Part shown: piece by piece, positions 33,211 to 40,902 of the stretch | Layout of the letters: each line of letters opens with the position of its first letter | How positions within the stretch are numbered: position 1 is the stretch's first letter | From: Arthrobacter sp. OAP107 | GTDB lineage: Bacteria > Actinomycetota > Actinomycetes > Actinomycetales > Micrococcaceae | Direction: 5' to 3' | Assembly (NCBI RefSeq): GCF_040546765.1 | Contig: NZ_JBEPOK010000001.1 | Coordinates: 1,488,001 to 1,552,000 of the forward strand | Length of the DNA stretch: 64,000 bases | Translations under genes and position numbers: made by a program | The notes under the pieces: generated by a model | The model's input: only the letters and a program-made list of their open reading frames with translations | Told to the model about the DNA's origin: nothing | Databases searched by the model: none

Positions 33211-33939
33211 ATGAGCACCGTGGATCCGGCCTTACAGGCCACACAGAAGGACGCCGCCGACGGCATCCCGGACAATGGCACGTCACCCGCCGCTGAAGCG
33301 GCAGAGGCTATCGACGTCGGCTCGGAGAGTGCCGAAGCGCGCCGGGCCCGGTTTGAGCGCGACGCCATGCAGTACGTGGACCAGCTGTATTCAGCGGCCA
33401 TGCGCATGGCCCGGAACCCGGCCGATGCCGAGGACCTCGTGCAGGAGGCGTATACAAAGGCGTTCTCGGCGTTCCATCAGTACAAGCCGGGGACCAACCT
33501 GAAGGCCTGGCTGTACAGGATCCTGACGAACACCTACATCAACCTGTACCGGAAGCGGCAGCGGGAACCCCTGCAGTCCAATTCGGACACCATCGAGGAC
33601 TGGCAGTTGGCCCGTGCCGAGTCCCACACCTCCAGCGGTCTGCGGTCCGCGGAGGCCGAGGCTTTGGACCACCTGCCGGATTCGGACGTTAAGCGGGCCC
33701 TGCAGGCCATCCCGGAGGAGTTCCGGCTGGCGGTGTATTTCGCCGACGTCGAGGGCTTCGCGTACAAGGAAATTTCGGACATCATGAACACCCCCATCGG
33801 CACTGTGATGTCCCGGCTCCACCGGGGCCGGAAGATGCTGCGGGACATGCTGGCGGACTACGCCGCCGAACGGGGATTCAAGGCTGCTGCAGACGCCACG
33901 GCGGCAACGGAAAGCAACAAACAGGAGAACGGGAAATGA
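33211..33939 (+). CDS. sigH: ECF sigma factor of the SigH/SigR (thiol-oxidative stress) group
   Basis: Group IV sigma factor directing RNA polymerase to disulfide-stress and heat-stress promoters. The 242-residue form starts at ATG 33211. Region 2 shows the YSAAMRMARNPADAEDLVQEAYTKA helix signature (region 2.2), followed by LKAWLYRILTNTYIN. Region 4 has FADVEGFAYKEISDIM and GTVMSRLHRGRKML. The downstream overlapping gene encodes a zinc anti-sigma factor, as for SigR-RsrA. The frame stays open upstream, and TTG 33043 with GGAG would add 56 residues, so a longer isoform is possible. Confidence 0.93.
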   Translation: MSTVDPALQATQKDAADGIPDNGTSPAAEAAEAIDVGSESAEARRARFERDAMQYVDQLYSAAMRMARNPADAEDLVQEAYTKAFSAFHQYKPGTNLKAWLYRILTNTYINLYRKRQREPLQSNSDTIEDWQLARAESHTSSGLRSAEAEALDHLPDSDVKRALQAIPEEFRLAVYFADVEGFAYKEISDIMNTPIGTVMSRLHRGRKMLRDMLADYAAERGFKAAADATAATESNKQENGK

Positions 33940-34196
33940 GCGACTGCCAGGGATTGGGCGATTGCGATGACACCAGGATGCAGCGCATCTACGAGTATCT
34001 GGACGGAGCTTTGACCCGCAGCGACCTTGCGGAGATCAAGCACCACCTCGACGAGTGCCCGGAATGCGCGCAGCAGTACGATTTTGAGTGCGTCATCCGG
34101 AAAGTGGTGAAGCGCTCCTGCACCGAGGCGGCGCCGGAGAACCTGAAGAACGCGATTCTGGACCGGATCCACGCCATCAGGCCGGTGGAGGCCTGA
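33936..34196 (+). CDS. rsrA: Zinc-binding anti-sigma factor RsrA/RshA
   Basis: Redox-sensing anti-sigma factor that binds the sigma factor when reduced and releases it when disulfides form. The 86-residue protein contains the ZAS motif: His, three residues, Cys, two residues, Cys in KHHLDECPECAQQ, plus further cysteines (CQGLGDC and FECVIRK). ATG overlaps the sigH stop by four bases. It fits the mycothiol system anti-sigma group. Confidence 0.95.
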   Translation: MSDCQGLGDCDDTRMQRIYEYLDGALTRSDLAEIKHHLDECPECAQQYDFECVIRKVVKRSCTEAAPENLKNAILDRIHAIRPVEA

Positions 34197-34209
34197 CGGG
34201 GTTCCCGGC

Positions 34210-34260
34210 TTAAACGCGATGCCCCCGCTACCTTGCTGGTAGCGGGGGCATCGCGTTTAA
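34210..34260 (+). terminator. Long perfect inverted repeat, bidirectional terminator
   Basis: Two perfectly complementary 23-base arms (34210-34232 and 34238-34260) with a 5-base loop, just after rsrA and before the convergent bL37 gene. Each end carries TTTAA, so it can end transcription from both sides. Confidence 0.85.
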
Positions 34261-34280
34261 GCTTCGGTTCAAGCCGTGGC

Positions 34281-34355
34281 TTAGGTGTTGGGGCGCTTCC
34301 CGTGGTTCGCGCCGCCACGCTTACGGTCACGACGCTTACGTGCACGCTTGCTCAT
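34281..34355 (-). CDS. Ribosomal protein bL37-like, 24 residues
   Basis: A very small, strongly basic protein (MSKRARKRRDRKRGG, then ANHGKRPNT) that matches the short actinobacterial 50S protein bL37 known from mycobacterial ribosome structures, judged from the A-N-H-G-K-R-P-N tail. The ATG at 34355 is preceded by a perfect AAGGAGG at about 8 bases. It is transcribed on its own toward the bidirectional terminator. It is easily missed because of its length. The name rests on recall of the family, so a search would be decisive. Confidence 0.75.
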   Translation of the reverse strand: MSKRARKRRDRKRGGANHGKRPNT

Positions 34356-34441
34356 AGCTGGCCTCCTTAATTTCGTTACCCAAAAGAGTTGCCCTCCAGT
34401 CTCCCATATCAGCGGACAGGCCGCGAACCGGGCGGGTTGCC

Positions 34442-35047
34442 CTACAGCGAGTTGCGGATGGACACGCGGGCCTGGTCCAGGACAGTCCGCACCGTTTCCA
34501 GGGCGACGGGCGTCATGGGCCGGGCGCCGGTGTGCAGGCGAAGCTCGGTGCGCATGTCGTCGCGGAACGCCTGCAGCAGCATCTCCGCTTCCCTGAGCAT
34601 GCGCTGCCCGTCGGCTGTGTAGCGGCCGTGGCCGGACGGGTCCGCCGATCGAACAGCGGTGCGTGCGGCTTCGGCGGTCGCGGCGAGGTCCGCGCGCAGC
34701 CCGCGCATGTTGCTGCGGATGTCGGCGCGGAGGTCGTCGGCGAGCCGGCGGACGGATGCCGAGATGTCGTTCTCCACGGTCTCCAGCTCCTCGCGCCGGC
34801 TGTCCAGTTCGGCCAGGCCCGCAGCGGTGATGCGGTAGTTGGTGCGGCGCCCTTGGCTTTCAGTGGCCACGAGGCCCTCCTCCTCCAGTTTGCCGAGGCG
34901 CGGATATATGGTGCCGGCACTGGGGGAGTAGGTGCCGCCGAACCGGTCGCTGAGCTCCTTGATGAGTTCGTACCCGTGCTTGGGGCCCGCCTCCAGGAGT
35001 GCCAGCAGATAGAGCCGGAGAGCGCCATGGGCAAAGACGGGAGGCAT
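34442..35047 (-). CDS. PadR-family transcriptional regulator
   Basis: A 201-residue regulator. The N-terminal winged HTH has the PadR hallmark LLALLEAGPKHGYELIKEL and TYSPSAGTIYPRLGKLEEEGLV. A long helical C-terminal region (about residues 85-200) follows. Its start shares one base with the stop of the upstream DUF4097 gene (TGATG), so the two are co-translated. It probably represses this operon through the palindromes upstream. Confidence 0.92.
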   Translation of the reverse strand: MPPVFAHGALRLYLLALLEAGPKHGYELIKELSDRFGGTYSPSAGTIYPRLGKLEEEGLVATESQGRRTNYRITAAGLAELDSRREELETVENDISASVRRLADDLRADIRSNMRGLRADLAATAEAARTAVRSADPSGHGRYTADGQRMLREAEMLLQAFRDDMRTELRLHTGARPMTPVALETVRTVLDQARVSIRNSL

Positions 35048-35874
35048 CAGAGCGCCTGTTCCTCGGTGGCCGGTGCGTGGCCATGGAAGATGGACGTCTT
35101 CCCGGATACCGAGTTGGTCCGGACCAGCATGAGTTTGGCGTCCGGGCCCGAGATGGTCTGCACCTTGCCGCCCGGGTGGCCGTACCTCCGGTCGTCGATG
35201 ACCACCGGCCCGCTGGCCGACTGGGCCACGATGTCCACGCCGACGTCATGCGGCACGCGGACGGTCAGGTCGCCGGACACCGAGTTCGCGCCGAAGTCGT
35301 GGGTGTAGCCGTGCAGGTCAAAGCTCATGTCGCCGCTGACGGTGTTGGCCCGGATGTTGGTGAACTGGCCGGACGCCGTGACCTCGCCCGAGACGCTCTT
35401 GGCCGTCAGGACGCCGCTGTGGTTGCGGGCAATCACTTCTCCGCTGACGGTGTTGACGTGCAGTTCACCGGAGGTCCCGTCGGCCAGCAGCGAGCCGGTC
35501 ACGGTGTTCAGCCGGGTCCGTCCGCGGACACCCGAGACCAGGCCGTCCCCGCTGACGGTGCCCGCCTCGACTTCCACGCCGGCAGGGACCGCGATGCTGA
35601 TGACTACGGAGTTGTTGCTGCTGTTGTTGACCGACTCCATCAGGTTCTTGAACCAGCCCTGCGGTCCGTGCAGCTGGTGGCGGACTTCGAGCCGCCCGCC
35701 AGTCACGGAGACCGCGAGCGGATCCCCGAGCACCTCCGACACCTCCATGCGGACCACCGCCTCGTCGTGCGTGACGATGTCCAGCCTGCCCCGCACGATG
35801 CCCACCTTGAGGTGGGAGACGCCGTCGACATCTATGGTCTGCGGGCCGGTGACGGTCCAGGAGTTCTCTTCCAT
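35047..35874 (-). CDS. DUF4097 beta-repeat protein
   Basis: A 275-residue cytoplasmic protein of the DUF4097 family, made of repeated short beta strands with the recurring T-V-S-G-[DE] and N-[TS]-V-S-G pattern (for example VSGEVIARN, VSGEVTASG, VSGDMSFDL, VSGDLTVRV), likely a right-handed beta-solenoid. No signal peptide or TM helix is present. The ATG at 35874 (GGAGG 6 bases upstream) is preferred to an in-frame GTG at 35886, which would use the Shine-Dalgarno itself as coding. DUF4097 genes are often paired with PadR regulators. The molecular role is unknown. Confidence 0.88.
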   Translation of the reverse strand: MEENSWTVTGPQTIDVDGVSHLKVGIVRGRLDIVTHDEAVVRMEVSEVLGDPLAVSVTGGRLEVRHQLHGPQGWFKNLMESVNNSSNNSVVISIAVPAGVEVEAGTVSGDGLVSGVRGRTRLNTVTGSLLADGTSGELHVNTVSGEVIARNHSGVLTAKSVSGEVTASGQFTNIRANTVSGDMSFDLHGYTHDFGANSVSGDLTVRVPHDVGVDIVAQSASGPVVIDDRRYGHPGGKVQTISGPDAKLMLVRTNSVSGKTSIFHGHAPATEEQAL

Positions 35875-35889
35875 GATCCCCTCCACTTG

Positions 35890-35899
35890 CGATATATCG
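35890..35899. promoter_or_regulatory. Palindromic site proximal to DUF4097-padR
   Basis: CGATATATCG, a perfect palindrome, part of GCGATATATC shared with a second site 40-odd bases upstream. It is a candidate PadR operator, close to the start codon. Confidence 0.55.
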
Positions 35900-35941
35900 T
35901 GACTGTGAAAGCCACGCTAGTACGCCGGCGACGGAAGATCA

Positions 35942-35953
35942 AGATATATCGCG
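35942..35953. promoter_or_regulatory. Palindromic site distal to DUF4097-padR
   Basis: Contains GATATATC with GCG on one side; read on the minus strand it gives GCGATATATC, the same as in the proximal site but in inverted orientation. The pair brackets the probable promoter. Confidence 0.5.
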
Positions 35954-35964
35954 AGTAGATTTTC

Positions 35965-36564
35965 CTACTCGGGCGTGTCCATTCCCAGCCACTGGAACCA
36001 GCCCCGGTGCAGCACCAGCCAGGCCATCAGCCCGTAGCCTGCCTGCCCGGGGGTGCCGCCGTTGGCAGCGAGGTCCTGGCGCCACTGCTCATGGTTCAGC
36101 AACGGTGAAAACGTGTCGACGTAGAGGTGCTTGCGCCGGGTGGTCACGTCGGCAAAGGCGGTGTTCAGCTCGCCGAGGCGCCGGTTCTGCACCGGATCCA
36201 GCGTGGGCGGCGGCCCCACGACGAAGACCTCCAGCCGCTTCTGGGTGGCCGAATCCAGGATGTTGGCGAGGTTAAGCCGGCTCCGGGCGGTGGACAGGCC
36301 GAACTCAATGTCCCGGCCGGACAGCCCGATGACCAGGCGGTTCTCGTGGGCGTCGCTGAACCTGCGGCCGGCCTCCTCCAGCCAGCGTGCAGACAGGCCC
36401 TCGGTGCCTTCCTGCGGGCACGGAAGGGAAAAGCTCTCCACTGTGACGCCGTCCTGCGGAGTGCGGGCGAGCACCCGGCCCAGCCACCCCAGCGCCCGGG
36501 GATCGCCGAGCCCGGCGAGCAGTTCATCTCCAACAGCTGCAATCCGCAGCTTCCTGTCTTCCAC
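35965..36564 (-). CDS. GDSL/SGNH-fold protein lacking the catalytic serine
   Basis: A 199-residue protein of the SGNH hydrolase fold. The N-terminal block reads VGDELLAGLGDP, where the usual GDS nucleophile Ser is Glu14. The middle segment LVIGLSGRDIEFG fits block III in position (Gly-x-Asp; the usual catalytic Asn is not seen). The C-terminal D-x-x-H block appears as NGGTPGQAGY, without the Asp and His. All three catalytic residues therefore seem changed, so esterase activity is doubtful. It could be a binding protein or a pseudoenzyme. Upstream of its start lies about 140 bases before the kgd terminator. Confidence 0.7.
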   Translation of the reverse strand: MEDRKLRIAAVGDELLAGLGDPRALGWLGRVLARTPQDGVTVESFSLPCPQEGTEGLSARWLEEAGRRFSDAHENRLVIGLSGRDIEFGLSTARSRLNLANILDSATQKRLEVFVVGPPPTLDPVQNRRLGELNTAFADVTTRRKHLYVDTFSPLLNHEQWRQDLAANGGTPGQAGYGLMAWLVLHRGWFQWLGMDTPE

Positions 36565-36659
36565 TACTACCTCTTCACTTGTTGGGAGGGCGTGTCCCGG
36601 ATACGGACCGTTTGCATGCCAACACTAAAGGTCCATTAACTCACGCCGATTAAACAGAA

Positions 36660-36699
36660 CTGCCCGGCTGGAACGGTATGTCACCGTCCGGCCGGGCAG
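36660..36699 (-). terminator. Terminator hairpin after kgd
   Basis: Arms CTGCCCGGC (36660-36668) and GCCGGGCAG (36691-36699), with an inner ACGGT/ACCGT stem. On the minus strand it starts 9 bases after the kgd stop and is followed by TTCTGTTT. On the plus strand it is followed by CTTTTC, so it may act in both directions. Confidence 0.7.
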
Positions 36700-36707
36700 C
36701 TTTTCTG

Positions 36708-39700
36708 CTACTTACGTGCGAAAGCCTGCTTCAGCAGCGCGTCCTGCTCCGCAGCGTGGCGCTTCATGGAACCGGCCGCGGTGGAAGCTGAGGCCGGGCG
36801 TGAAACCAGGCGCACCTTCCGGTCCAGGGCGGTCGGCAGGTGCAGACCCATGAACGGCCACGGACCCTGGTTGGCGGGCTCGTCCTGCGCCCACACAACT
36901 TCCGCGTTCCGGTACTTGGCCAGCTCGGCTTCGATCTCCGCCTGCGGCAGCGGGTAAAGCTGCTCGACGCGGATGATCGCCGTCGACTTGTCGCCCGTCT
37001 TCTGCCGCGTGGACAGCAGGTCGTAGTACAGACGGCCGGAGACCAGGAGCACGCGTTCGACGGCGTCCGCCTGCAGCAGCTCGTGTTCACCGATCACCGG
37101 GCGGAAACCGCCGGTGGTGAAGTCCTCCACGGACGAGGCAGCGGCCTTGAGGCGCAGCAGCTGCTTCGGCGTGAAGATAATGAGCGGCTTGCGGGGCCGG
37201 CTGTAGGCCTGGCGGCGCAGCAGGTGGAAGTGCGAGGCCGCTGTCGTCGGGTTGGCGACGATGATGTTTTCCTCGGCACACAGCTGCAGGAAGCGTTCGA
37301 TGCGGGCGGAGGAGTGGTCCGGGCCCTGTCCCTCGTAGCCGTGCGGAAGCATCAGCACGAGCGACGAGCGCTGGCCCCACTTCTGCTCGGCGGACGAGAT
37401 GAATTCATCGATGATGGTCTGCGCGCCGTTGACGAAGTCACCGAACTGCGCTTCCCAGAGGACGAGGGCGTCGGGGCGCTCCACGGAGTAGCCGTATTCG
37501 AAGCCCATGGCCGCGTATTCGGACAGCAGGGAGTCGTAGATCCAGAGCTTGGCCCGGTTGTCCGACAGGTTGCCCAGCGGCAGCCATTCATTGCCGTTGG
37601 CGCGGTCATGGAACACCGCGTGGCGCTGCACGAACGTGCCGCGGCGTGAATCCTGGCCGGCAAGGCGGACGGGCACGCCCTCCATGATCAGCGAGCCGAA
37701 GGCGGCGATTTCGCCGAAGCCCCAGTCGATGCCGCCTTCACGGGACATCTGTTCACGCTTCTCCAGCAGCTGCTTGAGCTTGGCGTGGACGGTGAAGCCC
37801 TCGGGGATTTCCACGTGCGCCTTGCCGATGCGGGCAAGCGTGTCGGCCGAGATGGCTGTCGACGCCGGGGCGTTCGTTCCGATGTCCGACTGCTGTGCCT
37901 GGGGCCGCTCGATGTCCGATACCGCTGCCGAGTCGGCGGTGATGATCGGAATGGGCGAGGTCTGGGCCGCGTGCGTTTCGGCGAAGACACGCTCGAGGCG
38001 TTCCTGGTAGTCGCGGAGCAACTGCTCTGCTTCTTCCTCGGTGATGTCACCGCGGCCGATGAGCGACTCGGTGTAGAGCTTGCGCACGGAGCGCTTTGCC
38101 TCGATGAGGTTGTACATCAGCGGCTGGGTCATCGAGGGGTCGTCGCCCTCGTTGTGGCCACGGCGCCGGTAGCAGACCATGTCGATGACAACGTCCTTGT
38201 GGAACCGCTGGCGGAACTCGTAGGCGAGCTGGCCGATGCGGACAACTGCCTCGGGGTCGTCGCCGTTCACGTGGAACACCGGAGCCTGGATCATCTTGGC
38301 GACGTCGGTGGAGTACGTGGACGAACGCGACGAGGACGGGGCCGTGGTGAAGCCGACCTGGTTGTTGACCACGATGTGGATGGTTCCGCCGGTGCGGTAG
38401 CCGCGCAGCTGGGACAGGTTGAGCGTTTCCGCCACAACGCCCTGGCCGGCGAAGGCAGCGTCACCGTGAACCATGATGGGCAGCACGGGGAACGACTGTC
38501 CCTGGTCCAGGCGGTCCTGCTTGGCCCGGACGATGCCCTCCAGGACCGAGTCAACGGCCTCGAGGTGGGACGGGTTGGCGGCGAGGTAGACCTTGGTCTC
38601 CTTGCCGTTGTCCGACGTGAACGTGCCCTCGGTGCCGAGGTGGTACTTGACGTCGCCGGAACCCTGCACGGAGCGCGGGTCCTGGGTGCCTTCGAACTCG
38701 CGGAAGACCTGGGCGTAGGTCTTGCCGGCGATGTTGGTCAGCACGTTCAGGCGGCCGCGGTGGGCCATGCCGATGGCAACCTCGTCCAGTCCGTCGTCGG
38801 CAGCGTCGGAGATGATCGCATCCAGCAGCGGAATCAGCGATTCGCCGCCCTCAAGCGAGAACCGCTTCTGGCCCACGAACTTGGTCTGCAGGAAGGTCTC
38901 GAAAGCCTCTGCGGCGTTCAGCTTGGAGACGATGCGCAGCTGCTCGTCGCGGCTCGGTTTGGAATACGGGTGCTCCAGCTGGTCCTGGAACCACTTGCGT
39001 TCGGCCGGGTCCTGGATGTGCATGTACTCGATGCCGGTGGTGCGGCAGTAGGCGTCACGGAGCACGCCGAGGATGTCGCGGAACTTGAGCATCGGCTTGC
39101 CGCCGAAGCCGCCCGTGGGCCACTCGCGGTCGAGGTCCCACAGGGTCAGGCCGTAGGTGAGGACGTCGAGGTCGGGGTGCTTGCGCTGGACGTACTCGAG
39201 GGGATCGGTGTCCGCCATGAGGTGGCCGCGAACGCGGTAGGAGTGGATCAGCTGCTGGATCCGGGCGACCTTGTTGATCTGGTCGGACGGGTCCACCTGC
39301 AGGTCCGGGCTCCAGCGCACGGGCTCGTACGGGATGCGCAGGGCTTCAAAGATCTCGTCGTAGAAGTTCTGCGCGCCCAGGAGCAGCGAGTGGACGAGCT
39401 TGAGGAATTCGCCGCTGCCTGCACCCTGGATGACGCGGTGGTCATAGGTGGAGGTCAGGGTGAGGATCTTGCTGATGGCGTTCTGCGCGATGATCTTCTC
39501 GCTCGCGCCCTGCCATTCGGCCGGGTAGTCGAGGGCACCGACGCCGATGATGGCGGCCTGGCCTTTCGACAGGCGGGGCACGGAATGCACGGTACCGATG
39601 CCGCCCGGGTTGGTCAGCGAGACCGTAGTGCCGGCGTGGTCGTCTGCGGTCAGCTTGCCGTTGCGGGCACGCTTGATGAGGTCTTCATAGGTGTGCCAGA

Positions 39701-40535
39701 ACTCTGCGAAGTTCATGGTTTCGGCCTTCTTGATGTTGGGAACCATCAGAAGGCGGGTGCCGTCGGGCTTGGGCATGTCAATGGCGATGCCGAAGTTCAC
39801 GTGTGCCGGCTGGACTGCCACGGGCTTGCCGTCGACCTCGTCGTAGTACACGTTCATGGAGGGGAACTGGGAGAGCGCCCGGACAACGGCGTAGCCGATG
39901 AGGTGGGTGAAGGACACCTTGCCGCCGCGTGCGCGGGCCAGGTTGGAGTTGATGACCACCCGGTTGTCGATCAGGAGCTTTGCAGGAATTGCCCTGACGC
40001 TGGTGGCCGTGGGGACCTCAAGGCTAGTGACCATGTTGGACGCAATGGCCTTGGCCGGTCCGCGAAGGACGGACACGACGTCTTCCTCGGGGGCGGTGGG
40101 AGCCTTGACATTCTTCGGCAGCTGGGCCGGAATGGGCTGGGCGCCGGTGCCCGCCTCGGTCTTCCTGGCGCCGTCACGGGCTACCGTTGCCGGAGCCTTC
40201 TTGGCAGGTGCGGGCTGGGCGGGGGCTGCTGCCGGCGCCGGTGCCGGTGCTGCCGCAGGCGCCTTGGCCGCGGGAGTAGCGGATGCCGGTGCCTGCGCAG
40301 GCGCCGGGGGAGTGACAATGGGCAGCTCACGGGTGGCCGGGTTGGCCTCCGGGGCCTTTACGGCCGGAACGCCGTTGGAAGATGGACCGTTGCCGCTGTC
40401 GAATGATTCGAACAGGGGCCACCATTTGGCATCGACCGTATTCTTGTCCTGTTGGTAACGCTCGTACAGTTCGTCAACGAGCCACTCGTTTCCACCAAAT
40501 TCCTCTGGCAGACGGTGGCTAGGCTGCTCTGGCAC
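36708..40535 (-). CDS. kgd: Multifunctional 2-oxoglutarate dehydrogenase E1/E2 (Kgd)
   Basis: Actinobacterial fusion that decarboxylates 2-oxoglutarate with ThDP and carries a succinyltransferase domain, a TCA cycle enzyme. The 1275-residue form starts at GTG 40535 (PEQPSHRLPEEFGG, GAAGAGG upstream). Order: short E1 helix, an Ala/Pro-rich linker (about residues 65-150), E2 acyltransferase domain (IAIDMPKPDGTRLL; YDHRVIQGAGSGEF), then the E1 ThDP domains (AHRGRLNVLTNI; HLGTEGTF; MVHGDAAFAGQGV; CYRRRGHNEGD) and the C-terminal transketolase-like region (LMLPHGYEGQGPDHSSAR). It has no lipoyl domain. Regulation by a GarA/OdhI-type protein is expected from the family, not seen here. It stands alone. 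Confidence 0.95.
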   Translation of the reverse strand: MPEQPSHRLPEEFGGNEWLVDELYERYQQDKNTVDAKWWPLFESFDSGNGPSSNGVPAVKAPEANPATRELPIVTPPAPAQAPASATPAAKAPAAAPAPAPAAAPAQPAPAKKAPATVARDGARKTEAGTGAQPIPAQLPKNVKAPTAPEEDVVSVLRGPAKAIASNMVTSLEVPTATSVRAIPAKLLIDNRVVINSNLARARGGKVSFTHLIGYAVVRALSQFPSMNVYYDEVDGKPVAVQPAHVNFGIAIDMPKPDGTRLLMVPNIKKAETMNFAEFWHTYEDLIKRARNGKLTADDHAGTTVSLTNPGGIGTVHSVPRLSKGQAAIIGVGALDYPAEWQGASEKIIAQNAISKILTLTSTYDHRVIQGAGSGEFLKLVHSLLLGAQNFYDEIFEALRIPYEPVRWSPDLQVDPSDQINKVARIQQLIHSYRVRGHLMADTDPLEYVQRKHPDLDVLTYGLTLWDLDREWPTGGFGGKPMLKFRDILGVLRDAYCRTTGIEYMHIQDPAERKWFQDQLEHPYSKPSRDEQLRIVSKLNAAEAFETFLQTKFVGQKRFSLEGGESLIPLLDAIISDAADDGLDEVAIGMAHRGRLNVLTNIAGKTYAQVFREFEGTQDPRSVQGSGDVKYHLGTEGTFTSDNGKETKVYLAANPSHLEAVDSVLEGIVRAKQDRLDQGQSFPVLPIMVHGDAAFAGQGVVAETLNLSQLRGYRTGGTIHIVVNNQVGFTTAPSSSRSSTYSTDVAKMIQAPVFHVNGDDPEAVVRIGQLAYEFRQRFHKDVVIDMVCYRRRGHNEGDDPSMTQPLMYNLIEAKRSVRKLYTESLIGRGDITEEEAEQLLRDYQERLERVFAETHAAQTSPIPIITADSAAVSDIERPQAQQSDIGTNAPASTAISADTLARIGKAHVEIPEGFTVHAKLKQLLEKREQMSREGGIDWGFGEIAAFGSLIMEGVPVRLAGQDSRRGTFVQRHAVFHDRANGNEWLPLGNLSDNRAKLWIYDSLLSEYAAMGFEYGYSVERPDALVLWEAQFGDFVNGAQTIIDEFISSAEQKWGQRSSLVLMLPHGYEGQGPDHSSARIERFLQLCAEENIIVANPTTAASHFHLLRRQAYSRPRKPLIIFTPKQLLRLKAAASSVEDFTTGGFRPVIGEHELLQADAVERVLLVSGRLYYDLLSTRQKTGDKSTAIIRVEQLYPLPQAEIEAELAKYRNAEVVWAQDEPANQGPWPFMGLHLPTALDRKVRLVSRPASASTAAGSMKRHAAEQDALLKQAFARK

Positions 40536-40902
40536 TTGAAATACGCCTCTTCCATGAGTTTGATTTCCCTCTGGTCGCCTAAGGTGCCACGGCACAACGA
40601 TCGAACCAGTTTTTTCTGTGTCCTATGAACCCAGACCATTGCCAGTCTAGTGACCGTTTCGGCTTAATTGCCAATAACCGTGACCCAAATCATGTACCTC
40701 CCGAATTGTGGCGAAATGGCCGTCCGGGCGGGCCCCCAAAGCTGTCATTTCCGCCAAGCGCGGACGCCGGTCCGGACCGGCCGGACGGGGAGCTTCGGTC
40801 CTCCTTGGCAGCACGTTGCTCCTGTAGACTGCAATCCTTATGGACAGCGAATATAGGTGCCATGGACGGTAAATCCAGGTGCCGGCCTGGGGGCATCCAC
40901 CC
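40536..40902. promoter_or_regulatory. Divergent region between kgd and the CNNM gene
   Basis: A 367-base gap with no convincing gene. For the plus strand, TTGCTC (40816-40821) and TATGGA (40839-40844) are spaced by 17 bases and could be the promoter of the CNNM gene. On the minus strand the kgd promoter must lie between 40540 and 40700; no clear hexamers stand out. No riboswitch is recognised. Confidence 0.4.

Noticed and set aside
37785..40406. Open frame of 873 codons on the plus strand opposite kgd
   Set aside because: It is the antisense of a highly conserved enzyme in GC-rich DNA and has no Shine-Dalgarno or recognisable domain. Such long antisense frames arise from codon bias.
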